Assembly: GCF_010093345.1 (NCBI RefSeq)
Contig: NZ_PDWT01000003.1
Coordinates: 372,001 to 436,000 of the forward strand
Direction: 5' to 3'
DNA from: Pseudoxanthomonas yeongjuensis
GTDB lineage: Bacteria; Pseudomonadota; Gammaproteobacteria; Xanthomonadales; Xanthomonadaceae
DNA: 64,000 nt
Positions 1 to 9,359 of the stretch are shown here, one piece after another. The notes beneath the pieces were generated by a model. The model was not told the DNA's origin, did no database searches, and saw only the letters and a list, made by a program, of their open reading frames with translations. Each line of letters begins with the position of its first letter. Positions within the stretch are counted from its first letter, which is position 1. Both the position numbers and the translations under genes were made by a program.

Positions 1-46
1 CTTCGATCACGCGGATGTCGCCTGCCGCCACGGCCATGTCGCTCAC
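1..46 (-). CDS. Start of a truncated gene downstream of the SapC-family gene
   Basis: Only about 15 codons lie in the window. A GTG at 46 overlaps the TGA of the upstream SapC gene as GTGA, and an in-frame ATG follows at 37. The visible protein begins (M)SDMAVAAGDIRVIE. In xanthomonads and caulobacters the gene after a TonB receptor/sapC pair is often a cupin-like (JmjC-type) protein, followed by a tryptophan-halogenase-like gene, and the 'IRVIE' start would suit the cupin-like one. That identity is inferred from gene order; the sequence itself shows no domain. Confidence 0.4.
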   Translation of the reverse strand, partial: MSDMAVAAGDIRVIE

Positions 47-801
47 GCCGCGCGTTCGGGCGCGGCAGCGTCCTGTTCGCGCAAGCGACGCTGCTTTTCC
101 GCCATCAGCCGGCGCATGTTGTGCATCGAGGCCAGCACCAGGTAGGCGCCTTCGAGGTAGCCGGCCTGGTTCAGGCGCTGCAGCGATGCGGCGTCGAGTG
201 CGGCCAGCTTTTCGCGGTCGATGCCATGCAGCCCGCTGACGCTGACCCGGTTCTTTTCGTCGAGTCGCACGTCGAGGTCGACCGGCTGGACCAGCCCCAT
301 CGAATCGAACATCGCGAACATCGCCTTGCCGAATTCCGCGCCATCGCGGATGCCGCGCAGTACGCTGGCGATATGTTGCAGATACGGGCTTTGCCCGCCT
401 TGCGGCAGGAATACCGCCTCGCCTTCGCTGGAACCGACGCGCGGATGTTCCAGGTCGACGTGCATGACCGGCTCCATGCGCAGTTCGCCATCGATGCGCT
501 GTTCCTGGAAGCCGATCAGGAACGGCCCCTTGGCGACGGCGCCCGGCAGGTAGGCGGCGTTCCAGCGGCCGTCCCGCAGGAACAGGTTCTCATGCTGTTC
601 GAACCCCAGCAGCGCCACCGACTGCCATTCGCCGCTGTCGCGGTCCTTGCGGAAGAAGATCGGATATTCCCTCTGCAGCTCGGCGTATTCGCTCGGGAAC
701 GCCGGCACCATGCCGATGTCGTCGCCGAATTCGCGGCCGAAGCGGGTGACCACGCGCAGATCCTTGTGGGTCACGTTGTCGAGCAGTTCGTATCGGGCCA
801 T
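43..801 (-). CDS. SapC family protein
   Basis: 252-residue soluble protein recognised as SapC family (named after a Campylobacter S-layer protein; role in proteobacteria unproven) from its start MARYELLDNVTHKDLRVV, the 'YPIFFRKD' and 'LLGFEQHENLF' segments and the glycine-rich middle. The frame is open further upstream to 936, but ATG 801 begins the conserved family start, and the extension has no family resemblance. No signal peptide is visible. It follows the large TonB receptor on the same strand with a terminator in the 165-bp gap, and overlaps the next gene by 4 bp. SapC genes are regularly found beside TonB receptors of the Xanthomonas/Caulobacter type, so a role in nutrient uptake or surface assembly is inferred. 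Confidence 0.85.
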   Translation of the reverse strand: MARYELLDNVTHKDLRVVTRFGREFGDDIGMVPAFPSEYAELQREYPIFFRKDRDSGEWQSVALLGFEQHENLFLRDGRWNAAYLPGAVAKGPFLIGFQEQRIDGELRMEPVMHVDLEHPRVGSSEGEAVFLPQGGQSPYLQHIASVLRGIRDGAEFGKAMFAMFDSMGLVQPVDLDVRLDEKNRVSVSGLHGIDREKLAALDAASLQRLNQAGYLEGAYLVLASMHNMRRLMAEKQRRLREQDAAAPERAA

Positions 802-901
802 TTCGGTTCCGGCAATGAAACAGGTGCGGCCTGGGCCACGACGACGATTGCAGAAAACCATTGCATCGGCAAGCGGGATCGTTTGCGCCGCGCTCCTCGA
901 T

Positions 902-931
902 AAAAGGGACCGCTGCTTTCGCAGCGGTCCC
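902..931 (-). terminator. Intrinsic terminator or attenuator after the TonB receptor
   Basis: A perfect 11-bp stem (GGGACCGCTGC pairing with GCAGCGGTCCC, 906-916 with 921-931) closes a GAAA tetraloop on the minus strand and runs into four T residues (905-902). It lies 36 bp past the receptor stop and 105 bp before sapC, so it could lower expression of sapC relative to the receptor. The T tract is short, so readthrough is plausible. Confidence 0.75.
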
Positions 932-966
932 GCCACGCGACATCCGGGGAGGATGTATCGCAGGAC

Positions 967-3900
967 TCAGAACTTGTAACGCACCCCGAGCATGTAGCGC
1001 GGGCTCTGGTCGGCCAGCTTGACGATCTGCTTGTCGGTGCGGGCGTGCCAGCGCACGTCCTCGCCGGTCAGGTTGATCGCCTCCAGGCCGAACGACCAGT
1101 GGTCGTTGAGCGCGTAGTTCACGCTCAGGTCCCACTGATCGTAGGCCTCCACGTAGTACGGATTGCGGCTGGCGCCCTGGTTGGCCAGGATCAGGTATTC
1201 GTCGCGCCAGTTCCAGGCCAGGCGCACGGACCAGCCGTATTTCTCGTACATGAACATGGCGTTGGCGGTGTCGCTCAGCCCGGTCAGCGAGAACTGGTCG
1301 ATGTTGGGATCGCCCGCGTCGTCGTAGCCCACGTCGCCCTTGACGATGGTGTAGTTGGCGAAGATGCCGAAACCACTGTCGCCGAAGAAGTACTGTCCAC
1401 CCAGTTCCCAGCCATGCAACTTGGCCTGGTTCTGGTTGACCGGGCGGTTGACGTTGAACATGTACAGCGGATCGTCGGCTTCGCCGACCAGGTTGTAAGC
1501 CGCTTCCGTCGCCAGCGCCTGCGCGCCGGTGCCGTTGAAGGCCGCCAACCCGGCGGGATCGTTGCGCAACAGCGCCAGCGCGGTGAACAGCGAGGTGTCG
1601 TTGCCCGAACAGGCGGCGGCGTTGGCCGCGCCCACCTGGGTTATGCAGGCCGCGCTCTGCAGGAAGTCCAACGCCGCCTGTGCATCGGGGCCGGAAGTCG
1701 GATCGGTCAGGCCGTACAGCGGTTGCTGCGTCACGCCATTGCCGATGAAGTTTGCTACCGACTTGTTCCAATAAGTCAACGAAACGTAGCTGGCGTCGGC
1801 GAAATACCACTCCAGCGCCAGATCCAGGTTGTCCGATTCCAACGGCTTCAGCATGGGATTCTGATCGTTACCGCTGGCGCGGACCGAGGGGTCGAGCAGC
1901 ACCGAGCCGAACGGCTGCTGCGCAGTACCGGGGCCAGCGTACAGATTGCCGTAAGGCGCGCGTGCGATGGTCTTGCCGAATGAAGCGCGGCCCTTCAACT
2001 CGTCGGTGAAGTCGATGCTGAAGTCCAGGTTGGGCAGCACGTAGCTGTAGCTGGCCTTTTCACTGAACGGCTGTTGCTCATCGGACAGCACGATGCGGAA
2101 ATCGTTATTGGCCGACCACTCGATGGCTTCGGGGATGGCGATGACCGAGGTCGAAACCACATCCGTCTTCTCGTAGCGCACGCCGATGCGGGTATTGGTG
2201 CGCATGCCGCCCAGCTCGCCCTCCAGGTCCACCTGCATATAGGCGGCATTGGTCTTTTCCTCCACACGATCGTTGGCGGAGTTCTGTGGGCTGACGCCGA
2301 TATTGAGGCCGTACTGGCCCGCTGCCCATTCGGTCAGCTCGCCGGCATCGCCCCTCCAACCCTGGTAGCTGGCGATGTTGTAGTCATCGAACAACCCGAC
2401 CAGGTTGACCGGCTGCAGGTGATCCATCAGACCTCCGGCCACGTCCGAGTCGACGTTGGCCACGCCCCAGTCGCCGAGGGCGGAGTACGCCTCCGCCGCC
2501 TGCAGGCGGTGGGTGGAGGACTTCGCCGTATCCACGCCGAACTGGAAGCGACCCGTGTCGAAAGTCCATTCGCCGTCCAGCCGGGCCTGCTTGATCTCGC
2601 TGACCTGGGTCTGCGCGTTGATGCGCAATACCTGCGACCCGACTTCACCTTCGACGAAGCCGGGATTGACCACGCCGTTGGTGCCGGCAAGGGCGTCGGC
2701 CGTAGTCGGATACCAGGTCTGCGAACCGACCGGCAGGCCGTTGTTGAAGAACATCTCCTGCACCCACGAACCGCCGCAGTGCGGGCCGGTGGTGCAGTTG
2801 TTGGTGCCGGCGATGCTCATGAAGATCGAGCCGCCGCCGGTCAGCGGATCGTTCGGCCGGCTCTCGTTCTTGGAGTTGTGCGCGTCGAAAGTCAGGCGGA
2901 AATCGTCGTTGACATCCCACTGCGCATTGAAGCCCAGCGAGCTCAGCTTGTATTTCTGCATGCTGCGCTGCTGTTCCAGGCCGAAGTCCTTGGTCCCGGC
3001 GATTTCGCGGATGTAGACCGGGGTGGCGACCGCGCCGCTGGTGTCGAACTCGATGTCGGTGTATTGGCTGTTCTGCAGCCACATGCTCTGCTCGCCGCGA
3101 TTCTCGGTGATCTCGTTGGTCGAGTAGGTGTAGTCCAGGGTCATGGTCAGGCTGTCGATCGGCGCGAACTGCACCACCACCTGGCCGTTGACCCGCTCGC
3201 GCTCGAACTCGGAGAAGGCATAGCGCAAGTCGTTGGGACGGGCGTAGAGCTCACCGATGGCCGGCGCATTCACCACGTCCGGAGCGCCCGGCATGGTCCC
3301 GGTCCACGGCTGGATGTTCCAGTAGTTCTCGGTCGCCTGCACCGAGCCGCCCTGGCGCTTCTGCGAGCTGGCGCTGACGCCGATGCCGAAGGTCTTGTCG
3401 GCATTGGTGAAGCTGAAGATGCCGGAGACTTCCGGGGTGATGTCGTTGTCGAACGGCTGCGAGCGGTCGGAGACCGCCTTGACCCCGGCGCTTGCGACGA
3501 TGCCCTCGTGGTTGAAGGGCTTGTCGGTGAGGATGTTGATGGTCGCGCCGATGCCGCCGCTCGGAACCTGCGCCTGGCCGGTCTTGTAGACCTCGATGCC
3601 GCTGATCGCTTCGGCCGCGAGCTGGGCGAAGTTGAACGCGCGGGTACCGCCATCCACGCCGCCGATAGCGACTTGGCCAGAGGCGCCGAACGCATCCGCG
3701 CCGGGCATCTGCCGGCCATTGAGCGTGACCATGTTGAACTGCGGGCCGAAGCCGCGTGCCGTGACCTGCGCGCCTTCGCCATCGCGACGCTCGATCGAGA
3801 TGCCGGTGATGCGCTGCAACGATTCGGCCAGGTTGGTGTCCGGGAACTTGCCGATATCCTCGGCGCTGATCGCATCGACCACGCCAGCGGAGTCGCGCTT

Positions 3901-4134
3901 GATTCCCATCGCCTGGTTGAGGCTGCTGCGGATACCCGTGACCACGACGGTGTCGAGCGTGGTGGCGTCGTCGGTCGTTTGTTGCGCGCTTTGTGCAGGC
4001 GTGCTCTGTGCAGGCGCGCTCTGCGCCGACGTGTCCTGCGCTGCGTCCTGCGCGAACGCCGGATTGATGATCAGCATGCCGCCCACGAAGGTGAACATGG
4101 CCTTCGACTTGAATCGCTTCGACTTGTGGCTCAT
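967..4134 (-). CDS. TonB-dependent receptor (Xanthomonas/Caulobacter large type)
   Basis: 1055-residue outer-membrane receptor importing a large nutrient with TonB energy. A signal peptide ends near PAFAQ (residue 29), followed by a low-complexity Gln/Ser/Pro stretch. The 'TLDTVVVTGIRSSL' segment and 'RDSAGVVDAISAEDIGKFP' mark the plug domain (about 60-200), with the usual 'GFGPQFNMVTLNGRQMPG' plug motif. The rest is a 22-strand barrel ending in the aromatic C-terminus RYKF used for barrel insertion. ATG 4134 is preceded by GAGGAA at a good distance. The plug signature and the following sapC gene match the large receptor class of Xanthomonas and Caulobacter linked to carbohydrate loci. The LacI-type operator upstream supports a carbohydrate substrate, but the ligand is unknown. 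Confidence 0.93.
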   Translation of the reverse strand: MSHKSKRFKSKAMFTFVGGMLIINPAFAQDAAQDTSAQSAPAQSTPAQSAQQTTDDATTLDTVVVTGIRSSLNQAMGIKRDSAGVVDAISAEDIGKFPDTNLAESLQRITGISIERRDGEGAQVTARGFGPQFNMVTLNGRQMPGADAFGASGQVAIGGVDGGTRAFNFAQLAAEAISGIEVYKTGQAQVPSGGIGATINILTDKPFNHEGIVASAGVKAVSDRSQPFDNDITPEVSGIFSFTNADKTFGIGVSASSQKRQGGSVQATENYWNIQPWTGTMPGAPDVVNAPAIGELYARPNDLRYAFSEFERERVNGQVVVQFAPIDSLTMTLDYTYSTNEITENRGEQSMWLQNSQYTDIEFDTSGAVATPVYIREIAGTKDFGLEQQRSMQKYKLSSLGFNAQWDVNDDFRLTFDAHNSKNESRPNDPLTGGGSIFMSIAGTNNCTTGPHCGGSWVQEMFFNNGLPVGSQTWYPTTADALAGTNGVVNPGFVEGEVGSQVLRINAQTQVSEIKQARLDGEWTFDTGRFQFGVDTAKSSTHRLQAAEAYSALGDWGVANVDSDVAGGLMDHLQPVNLVGLFDDYNIASYQGWRGDAGELTEWAAGQYGLNIGVSPQNSANDRVEEKTNAAYMQVDLEGELGGMRTNTRIGVRYEKTDVVSTSVIAIPEAIEWSANNDFRIVLSDEQQPFSEKASYSYVLPNLDFSIDFTDELKGRASFGKTIARAPYGNLYAGPGTAQQPFGSVLLDPSVRASGNDQNPMLKPLESDNLDLALEWYFADASYVSLTYWNKSVANFIGNGVTQQPLYGLTDPTSGPDAQAALDFLQSAACITQVGAANAAACSGNDTSLFTALALLRNDPAGLAAFNGTGAQALATEAAYNLVGEADDPLYMFNVNRPVNQNQAKLHGWELGGQYFFGDSGFGIFANYTIVKGDVGYDDAGDPNIDQFSLTGLSDTANAMFMYEKYGWSVRLAWNWRDEYLILANQGASRNPYYVEAYDQWDLSVNYALNDHWSFGLEAINLTGEDVRWHARTDKQIVKLADQSPRYMLGVRYKF

Positions 4135-4462
4135 GGGTATTTCCTCAGCACTGTGATTGAACGGCCAACGACAAAATCATTCACTGCATGTGACACGGCA
4201 TCGGCATTCGCCAGGGCCGCCTTTAGTGCGTCGCATTGGAACCTGCACCCTCTCATGTGGACTCCCCTTCCTTTTCGATCGATGGATGTATCGCCCTCCC
4301 CCGGGGCACCCGCGGGCCGCAAGCCCACCTTTTCAAGACCGGGTGCTGGTAAAGACACCCGCTGCAGCAATATCGGTTTCCCGGTGCTTCATCCCGCGTC
4401 CTGAACTCCCGCGCAAAGGCGACGCCCCAACAACCTGATCCGCATCTCGATGCCAGCATGGG

Positions 4463-4499
4463 TGGTAGCGCTAACATAGAGTGAGCGCAGCCTAGTCAA
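4463..4499 (-). promoter_or_regulatory. Probable promoter with LacI-type operator for the TonB receptor
   Basis: On the minus strand a -35-like TTGACT (4499-4494) is followed after 15 bp by TATGTT (4478-4473). The near-palindrome TGTTAGCGCTACCA (4476-4463; six of seven base pairs symmetric about the central CG) overlaps the -10 region. This AGCGCT-centred 14-mer resembles operators of LacI-family sugar regulators, and its position over the -10 would suit repression. The start codon is about 330 bp downstream, giving a long leader. No LacI gene is in the window. Confidence 0.5.
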
Positions 4500-5293
4500 G
4501 CCTTGCCGAGTTTGTCACCGTGCAGTGCAGCAATACGGCGACAGGCTCCGCGACACGATTAGTTGCATCTGATACAAGGCTGTTTCGTAAGCTTTTTTCC
4601 TGGTTGTGTAACCAAGAATACTGTCCGCAGCACAGGGGCTTTTTCTTTTCCCCGCAAAGCATTGCGCATTGCTCGGCCCCCATACGCACAAGACTACGAG
4701 CGGACCGCCGATGGAGAGGATCCAATCGACCCCATCCAAACCAAATCCAATCGGCTGCCTGCACCAAACCCGTTGCAGGTCGGCACGTCTTGCGCTGCAC
4801 TCCGCCATCCCAAGACGGCTGCCGACGCTACCGGTCGATGTCTCTCACGGCATCGGCAGCATGCCGGAATGTACTGGCGCTCCAGTCGCACTGGCACGTG
4901 CGATCCTTCGAAGGCTTTGCGCCAACCATGCACTGCGCGCATGAGGATGTCGAACACCCCCGCGCGAACGAATCGCTGTGACCCGGTGCGATCCGCTTAT
5001 CCAGGATTGGCTGCAACGGAAACATGGCTTGCCCATCGTTTGCCGGGTTCCATTCCACTGCGACGCGACGAATTTCCCCATGCAGTCGTCTGGCTCCTGC
5101 CGGATCGATCCTGTTGCGTCGCGGGTAGCTTCATCGGCATAGGCGGCGACAGATAATCCACATGCATGCAAGGCCGCAGGAACTGCGAGGCTGGGCCATC
5201 GCGCATAGACCCGGCCCGGAATCCGTCTCCGATCCTCGCCGGAGATCCCGCAAGATCCGTCGGCCATCAGCCGCCACCGGGGAGCGAAACGCC
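4500..5293. other. Non-coding region between the receptor promoter and aspA
   Basis: No frame here looks like a gene: the overlapping small frames are rich in Arg/Ser/Cys/His and lack family resemblance. A short perfect palindrome TGGTTGTGTAACCA sits at 4601-4614 and a C-to-T-rich run at 4628-4650. No clear terminator for aspA was found in the 140 bp after its stop. Confidence 0.5.
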
Positions 5294-6688
5294 TCAGGCA
5301 GGCGGCCGTGCCAGCTTCGCCGGCCGCAGGATCTCGTCCAGCGCTTCCTGTGAAAGCAGCCCCCGCCGCAATACGATCTCGCCCACGCTGCCGCCCGTCA
5401 CCTGCGCCTCGACCGCTACTTCCGTCGCGGCGACGTAGCCGATATGCGGGTTCAACGCCGTGGCGATGCCGATGGAGCGTTCGACCTGCCGACGCAACTG
5501 GTCGGGGTTGGCGGTAATGCCCACCACGCAATTCCTGGTCAGCGTCTCGCAACCGCGACGCAGGTGCGACAGGCTGCGGAACAGGCTCAGCGCCAGGATC
5601 GGTTCGAAGGCGTTCAACTGCAACTGCCCGGCCTGCGCGGCCAAGGTCACGGTCAGGTCGTTGCCGATCACTTCGAAGGCGATCTGGTTGACCACTTCCG
5701 GGATCACCGGATTGATCTTGCCCGGCATGATCGACGAGCCGGACTGGCAGGGCGGCAGGTTGATCTCGCCAAAGCCTGCGCGCGGGCCCGACGACAACAG
5801 GCGCAGGTCGTTGCAGGTCTTGCCCAGCTTCACCGCGACGCGCTTCAACGCACCGGACAGGTGGACGAACACGCCGCAGTCCTGGGTCGATTCGATCAGG
5901 TCGGGCGCGGTCAACAGGTCGACGCCGGTCAGCTCGGACAGCTTGCGGCAGACCAGGGCCGCGTACTGCGGATGCGAATTGATGCCGGTGCCGATGGCGG
6001 TCGCACCGAGGTTGATCTCGCGCAGGAAGGCCATCGCCTCGCGCAACCGCAGCATGTCCTCGTCCATCATCACCGCATAGGTGCCGAACTCCTGGCCCAG
6101 CGTCATCGGCACGGCATCCTGCAGTTGCGTGCGCCCTACTTTCAGGATGTCGGCGAATTCGTCGCGCTTGGCGGCGAACGCATCGCGCAATCCGGCCATC
6201 GCCAACAGCAATGCCTGCGCATCGAACCAGGCGGCCAGCTTCAACGCCGTCGGGTAGACGTCGTTGGTGCTTTGTCCCAGGTTGACGTGTTCGTTGGGGT
6301 GCAGGTAGCGGTACTCGCCCTTGGCATTGCCCATGAGTTCCAGGGCGCGATTGGCGATCACCTCGTTGGCATTCATGTTGGTCGAAGTACCGGCCCCACC
6401 CTGGATCACGTCGACGACGAACTGGTCGTGCAACGCGCCATTGCGGATCTCCTCGCAGGCACGCGATATCGCATCCACATGCCGTGCATCGAGCAGGCCG
6501 AGTTCGCCATTGGCGAGGGCCGCGGCATGCTTGATGTTGGCCAGCGCCTCGATCAGCGACGCGTACTGGCCGATGCGCACGCCGCTTATCGGGAAGTTCT
6601 CCACCGCGCGCAGCGTGTGCACGCCCCAGTAGGCGTCCGCGGGAACCTCTCGGTCGCCCAGCAGGTCGTGTTCGATTCGCGTTGTCAT
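5294..6688 (-). CDS. aspA: Aspartate ammonia-lyase (aspartase)
   Basis: 464-residue cytoplasmic enzyme converting L-aspartate to fumarate and ammonia. The fumarase/aspartase signature GSSIMPGKINPV (around residue 317) carries the catalytic serine loop. The N-terminal 'EHDLLGDREVPADAYWGVHTLRA' pattern, 'GGAGTSTNMNANEV' and 'HPNEHVNLGQSTNDVYPTA' are typical of aspartase rather than class II fumarase. ATG 6688 follows a GGAAG ribosome site; upstream in-frame sequence is not conserved. It is the last gene of a minus-strand block, 72 bp after the succinate-semialdehyde dehydrogenase. There it would channel aspartate or a derivative into the TCA cycle as fumarate. A relative acting on a substituted aspartate cannot be excluded. 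Confidence 0.92.
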   Translation of the reverse strand: MTTRIEHDLLGDREVPADAYWGVHTLRAVENFPISGVRIGQYASLIEALANIKHAAALANGELGLLDARHVDAISRACEEIRNGALHDQFVVDVIQGGAGTSTNMNANEVIANRALELMGNAKGEYRYLHPNEHVNLGQSTNDVYPTALKLAAWFDAQALLLAMAGLRDAFAAKRDEFADILKVGRTQLQDAVPMTLGQEFGTYAVMMDEDMLRLREAMAFLREINLGATAIGTGINSHPQYAALVCRKLSELTGVDLLTAPDLIESTQDCGVFVHLSGALKRVAVKLGKTCNDLRLLSSGPRAGFGEINLPPCQSGSSIMPGKINPVIPEVVNQIAFEVIGNDLTVTLAAQAGQLQLNAFEPILALSLFRSLSHLRRGCETLTRNCVVGITANPDQLRRQVERSIGIATALNPHIGYVAATEVAVEAQVTGGSVGEIVLRRGLLSQEALDEILRPAKLARPPA

Positions 6689-6760
6689 TGCAGGTCTTCC
6701 CCGGATGCTTCAATGCCTGGCATGCTCAGGCGAGGCATGCGGCGGCGTCATGGTTGCGTA

Positions 6761-8233
6761 TCAGTCCAGTCCACCCTGGCACAGGTATTTGATGTGCATG
6801 TACTCGTCGAGGCCATGGCGCGAACCTTCGCGTCCGTAACCCGATGCCTTGATGCCGCCGAAAGGCGCGGCTTCGGACGCGACCGCGCCTTCGTTGATGC
6901 CGACCAGGCCGGCTTCCAGTGCCGAGCCCAGGCGCGCGATGCGGCGCACGTCGCGGGTGTAGAAATACGCCGCCAGCCCGTAGGGCGTGCCGTTGGCCTC
7001 GGCGACCACGGCCTCCTCGTCGGCGAAGCGGAACACCGGCACCATCGGGCCGAAGGTTTCCTCGCAGGCGAACTCCATGTCGTTGCCGACGCCGGTCAGC
7101 ACCGTCGGCTGGTAGAAATTCACGCCGAGTTCCGGCAAGCGCTTGCCGCCGGTCACCAGCGTCGCGCCCTTGGCCAACGCGTCCTGCACGTGCCGGCCGA
7201 CCTTCTCGACCGCCTTGGCGTTGATCAGCGGGCCGATCTGCGCCTGCGGATCGGTGGCCGGCGCCACCCGCAGCGCGGCGACGCGCGCGGCCAGCCTGGC
7301 GACGAAATCGTCGTGCACCGCGTCGTGGACGTAGACGCGGTTCGGACATACGCAGGTCTGGCCGGCGTTGCGGAACTTCGCCGACATCAGTCCGTCCACC
7401 GCGGCGTCGAGGTCGGCGTCTTCGAACACGATGAACGGTGCGTTTCCGCCCAGTTCCAGCGACAGTTTCTTGAACGTATCGGCGCTGGCGCGCGCCAGGT
7501 GGCGGCCGACCGGCGTGGAGCCGGTGAAGGTCAGCTTGCGCACGCGCGCATCGTCCAGCCAGACATCGACCACGCCAGGCGCATTGCTGCGCGAAGCCGT
7601 CACCAGGTTCAGCACGCCCGCCGGCACACCGGCGTCCTCGGCCAGCGCGACCAGCGCCAGCGCCGTCAACGGGGTGTCCTCGGCAGGTTTCGCGACCACG
7701 GTACAGCCGGCAGCCAGCGCCGGCGCGATCTTGCGCGCGATCATCGCCGCGGGGAAATTCCACGGCGAAATCGCCGCGATGACGCCGACCGGCTCCTTCA
7801 CCGCCAGCATCTGCCGCCCCGCCACCGGCGCCGCGATCACGTCGCCGTGGATGCGCGCGGCTTCGCCGGCGAACCATTCGATGTAGCTTGCCGCGTAGAC
7901 GATCTCGCCGATGGCCTCGGCCAGTGGCTTGCCCTGCTCGCGCGAGATCAGCCTGCCCAGGTCTTCCTTGTGCTGCAGCACCAGCGCATTCCAGCGTGCG
8001 AGGATGCGCGAACGCTCGCGTGCCGGCACCGCGCGCCAGGCCGGGAGCGCGGCGTGCGCCGCTTCCAGCGCGGCGGCGCCATCGCGCGCGTCGCTGTCGG
8101 GAACGCTGGCGAAGACGCGGGCCAATGCCGGGTCTTCGACGTCGTAGCGCGCGCCACCGGCCGCTTCGCACCAGCGGCCGCCGATGTAATGGGCCGAACG
8201 CAGCAGATCGGGGCGTTGCAATGTCAGCGGCAT
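6761..8233 (-). CDS. gabD: NAD(P)-dependent succinate-semialdehyde dehydrogenase family
   Basis: 490-residue aldehyde dehydrogenase of the GabD class, oxidising succinate semialdehyde to succinate. Visible features are the cofactor-site 'ISPWNFPAAMIARK', the general-base segment 'LELGGNAPFIVF' and the catalytic GQTCVCPN with Cys294 and the nearby Cys296, the CxC arrangement of bacterial GabD. The C-terminal 'PFGGIKASGYGREGSRHG' is also standard. The frame extends 54 codons upstream, but ATG 8233 gives the usual family length and N-terminus. It sits 40 bp after the tartrate/D-malate dehydrogenase and 72 bp before aspA, so co-transcription is likely. Substrate is inferred from similarity; glutarate or aspartate semialdehyde are possible alternatives. 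Confidence 0.88.
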   Translation of the reverse strand: MPLTLQRPDLLRSAHYIGGRWCEAAGGARYDVEDPALARVFASVPDSDARDGAAALEAAHAALPAWRAVPARERSRILARWNALVLQHKEDLGRLISREQGKPLAEAIGEIVYAASYIEWFAGEAARIHGDVIAAPVAGRQMLAVKEPVGVIAAISPWNFPAAMIARKIAPALAAGCTVVAKPAEDTPLTALALVALAEDAGVPAGVLNLVTASRSNAPGVVDVWLDDARVRKLTFTGSTPVGRHLARASADTFKKLSLELGGNAPFIVFEDADLDAAVDGLMSAKFRNAGQTCVCPNRVYVHDAVHDDFVARLAARVAALRVAPATDPQAQIGPLINAKAVEKVGRHVQDALAKGATLVTGGKRLPELGVNFYQPTVLTGVGNDMEFACEETFGPMVPVFRFADEEAVVAEANGTPYGLAAYFYTRDVRRIARLGSALEAGLVGINEGAVASEAAPFGGIKASGYGREGSRHGLDEYMHIKYLCQGGLD

Positions 8234-8273
8234 GGGCACGGCCTGCAGAATGGGTTTTGGGAACGACGCGGGG

Positions 8274-9359
8274 TCAAGCCGCGGCGACGAGGCGGGCGAT
8301 GGCCTCGCCGATCTCGCGCGTGGACGTGGTACCGCCCAAGTCGCGCGTCCGCGGACCCTCGCGCAGCACCTGCTCGATGGCGGCGAGAATCGCATCGTGC
8401 GCAGCGCGTCCGGCCCCCTGCCCCTTGTCGAGGAAATCGAGCATCAGCGCGCCCGACCAGATCATCGCGATCGGATTGGCGATGCCCTGCCCTGCGATAT
8501 CCGGCGCGGAACCGTGCACCGGCTCGAACAGCGACGGGAACGTGCGCTCCGGGTTGAGGTTGGCCGAAGGCGCCAGGCCTATCGTGCCGGTAGTGGCGGG
8601 GCCCAGGTCGGAAAGGATGTCGCCGAACAGGTTCGAAGCCACCACCACGTCGAAGCGGCCCGGTTGCAGCACGAAGCGCGCGCAAAGGATATCGATGTGC
8701 TGCTTGTCGACGGTCACCTGCGGATAGCCGGCGCCGACCGCATCGGCGCGGCCGTCCCACCACGGCATGCTGATCGCGATGCCGTTGCTCTTGGTGGCCA
8801 CGGTCAGGTGCTTGCGCGGGCGCGCATTGGCCATCTCGAAGGCGTACTTCAGCACCCGGTCGGCGCCGAAGCGCGACATCACGGTTTCCTGCACGACGAT
8901 CTCGCGTTCGGTGCCGGCATACATGATGCCGCCCAGCGCGGTGTATTCGCCCTCGGTGTTCTCGCGCACCACGTAGTATTCGATGTCGCCGGGCTTGCGA
9001 CCGACCAGCGGGCACGGCACGCCCTCGAACAGGCGCACCGGGCGCAGGTTGATGTACTGGTCGAATTCGCGGCGGAACTTCAGCAACGAACCCCACAGCG
9101 AAACATGGTCCGGCACCGTGTCCGGCCAGCCGACCGCGCCGAAGTACAGCGCATCCATGCTTTCCAGTTGCGACTTCCAGTCGTCGGGCATCATCTGCCC
9201 GTGCTTGGCGTAGTAGTCGCAGTGGGCCCAGTCGCGATGGACGAAATCGAGCCCGATGCCGAAGCGCGCGGCGGCGGCTTCCAGTACGCGCAGGCCCTCG
9301 GGCATGACTTCCTGGCCGATGCCGTCGCCCGGCATGACGGCGATGCGATACTTGCTCAC
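8274..9359 (-). CDS. Tartrate dehydrogenase / D-malate dehydrogenase (decarboxylating)
   Basis: 361-residue member of the isocitrate/isopropylmalate dehydrogenase superfamily, subgroup TtuC/DmlA, which oxidises and decarboxylates D-malate, tartrate or similar 2-hydroxy acids with NAD and a divalent metal. It shows 'RIAVMPGDGIGQEVMPEGL' at the N-terminus, 'VVRENTEGEYTALGG', and the metal/nucleotide segment 'NLFGDILSDLGPATTGTIG'. The start is GTG 9359, overlapping the stop of the ABC ATPase as GTGA; the longer open frame upstream is the ATPase region read in another frame. Coupling to the importer suggests that the imported compound yields a 2-hydroxy diacid. Which hydroxy acid is used cannot be read from the sequence. 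Confidence 0.88.
   Translation of the reverse strand: MSKYRIAVMPGDGIGQEVMPEGLRVLEAAAARFGIGLDFVHRDWAHCDYYAKHGQMMPDDWKSQLESMDALYFGAVGWPDTVPDHVSLWGSLLKFRREFDQYINLRPVRLFEGVPCPLVGRKPGDIEYYVVRENTEGEYTALGGIMYAGTEREIVVQETVMSRFGADRVLKYAFEMANARPRKHLTVATKSNGIAISMPWWDGRADAVGAGYPQVTVDKQHIDILCARFVLQPGRFDVVVASNLFGDILSDLGPATTGTIGLAPSANLNPERTFPSLFEPVHGSAPDIAGQGIANPIAMIWSGALMLDFLDKGQGAGRAAHDAILAAIEQVLREGPRTRDLGGTTSTREIGEAIARLVAAA

Noticed and set aside
2074-4404. 776-codon plus-strand open frame
   Set aside because: Antisense of the TonB receptor and its leader region.
5444-8557. 1037-codon plus-strand open frame
   Set aside because: Antisense to aspA and gabD, whose family motifs are unmistakable; the frame has no recognisable fold.
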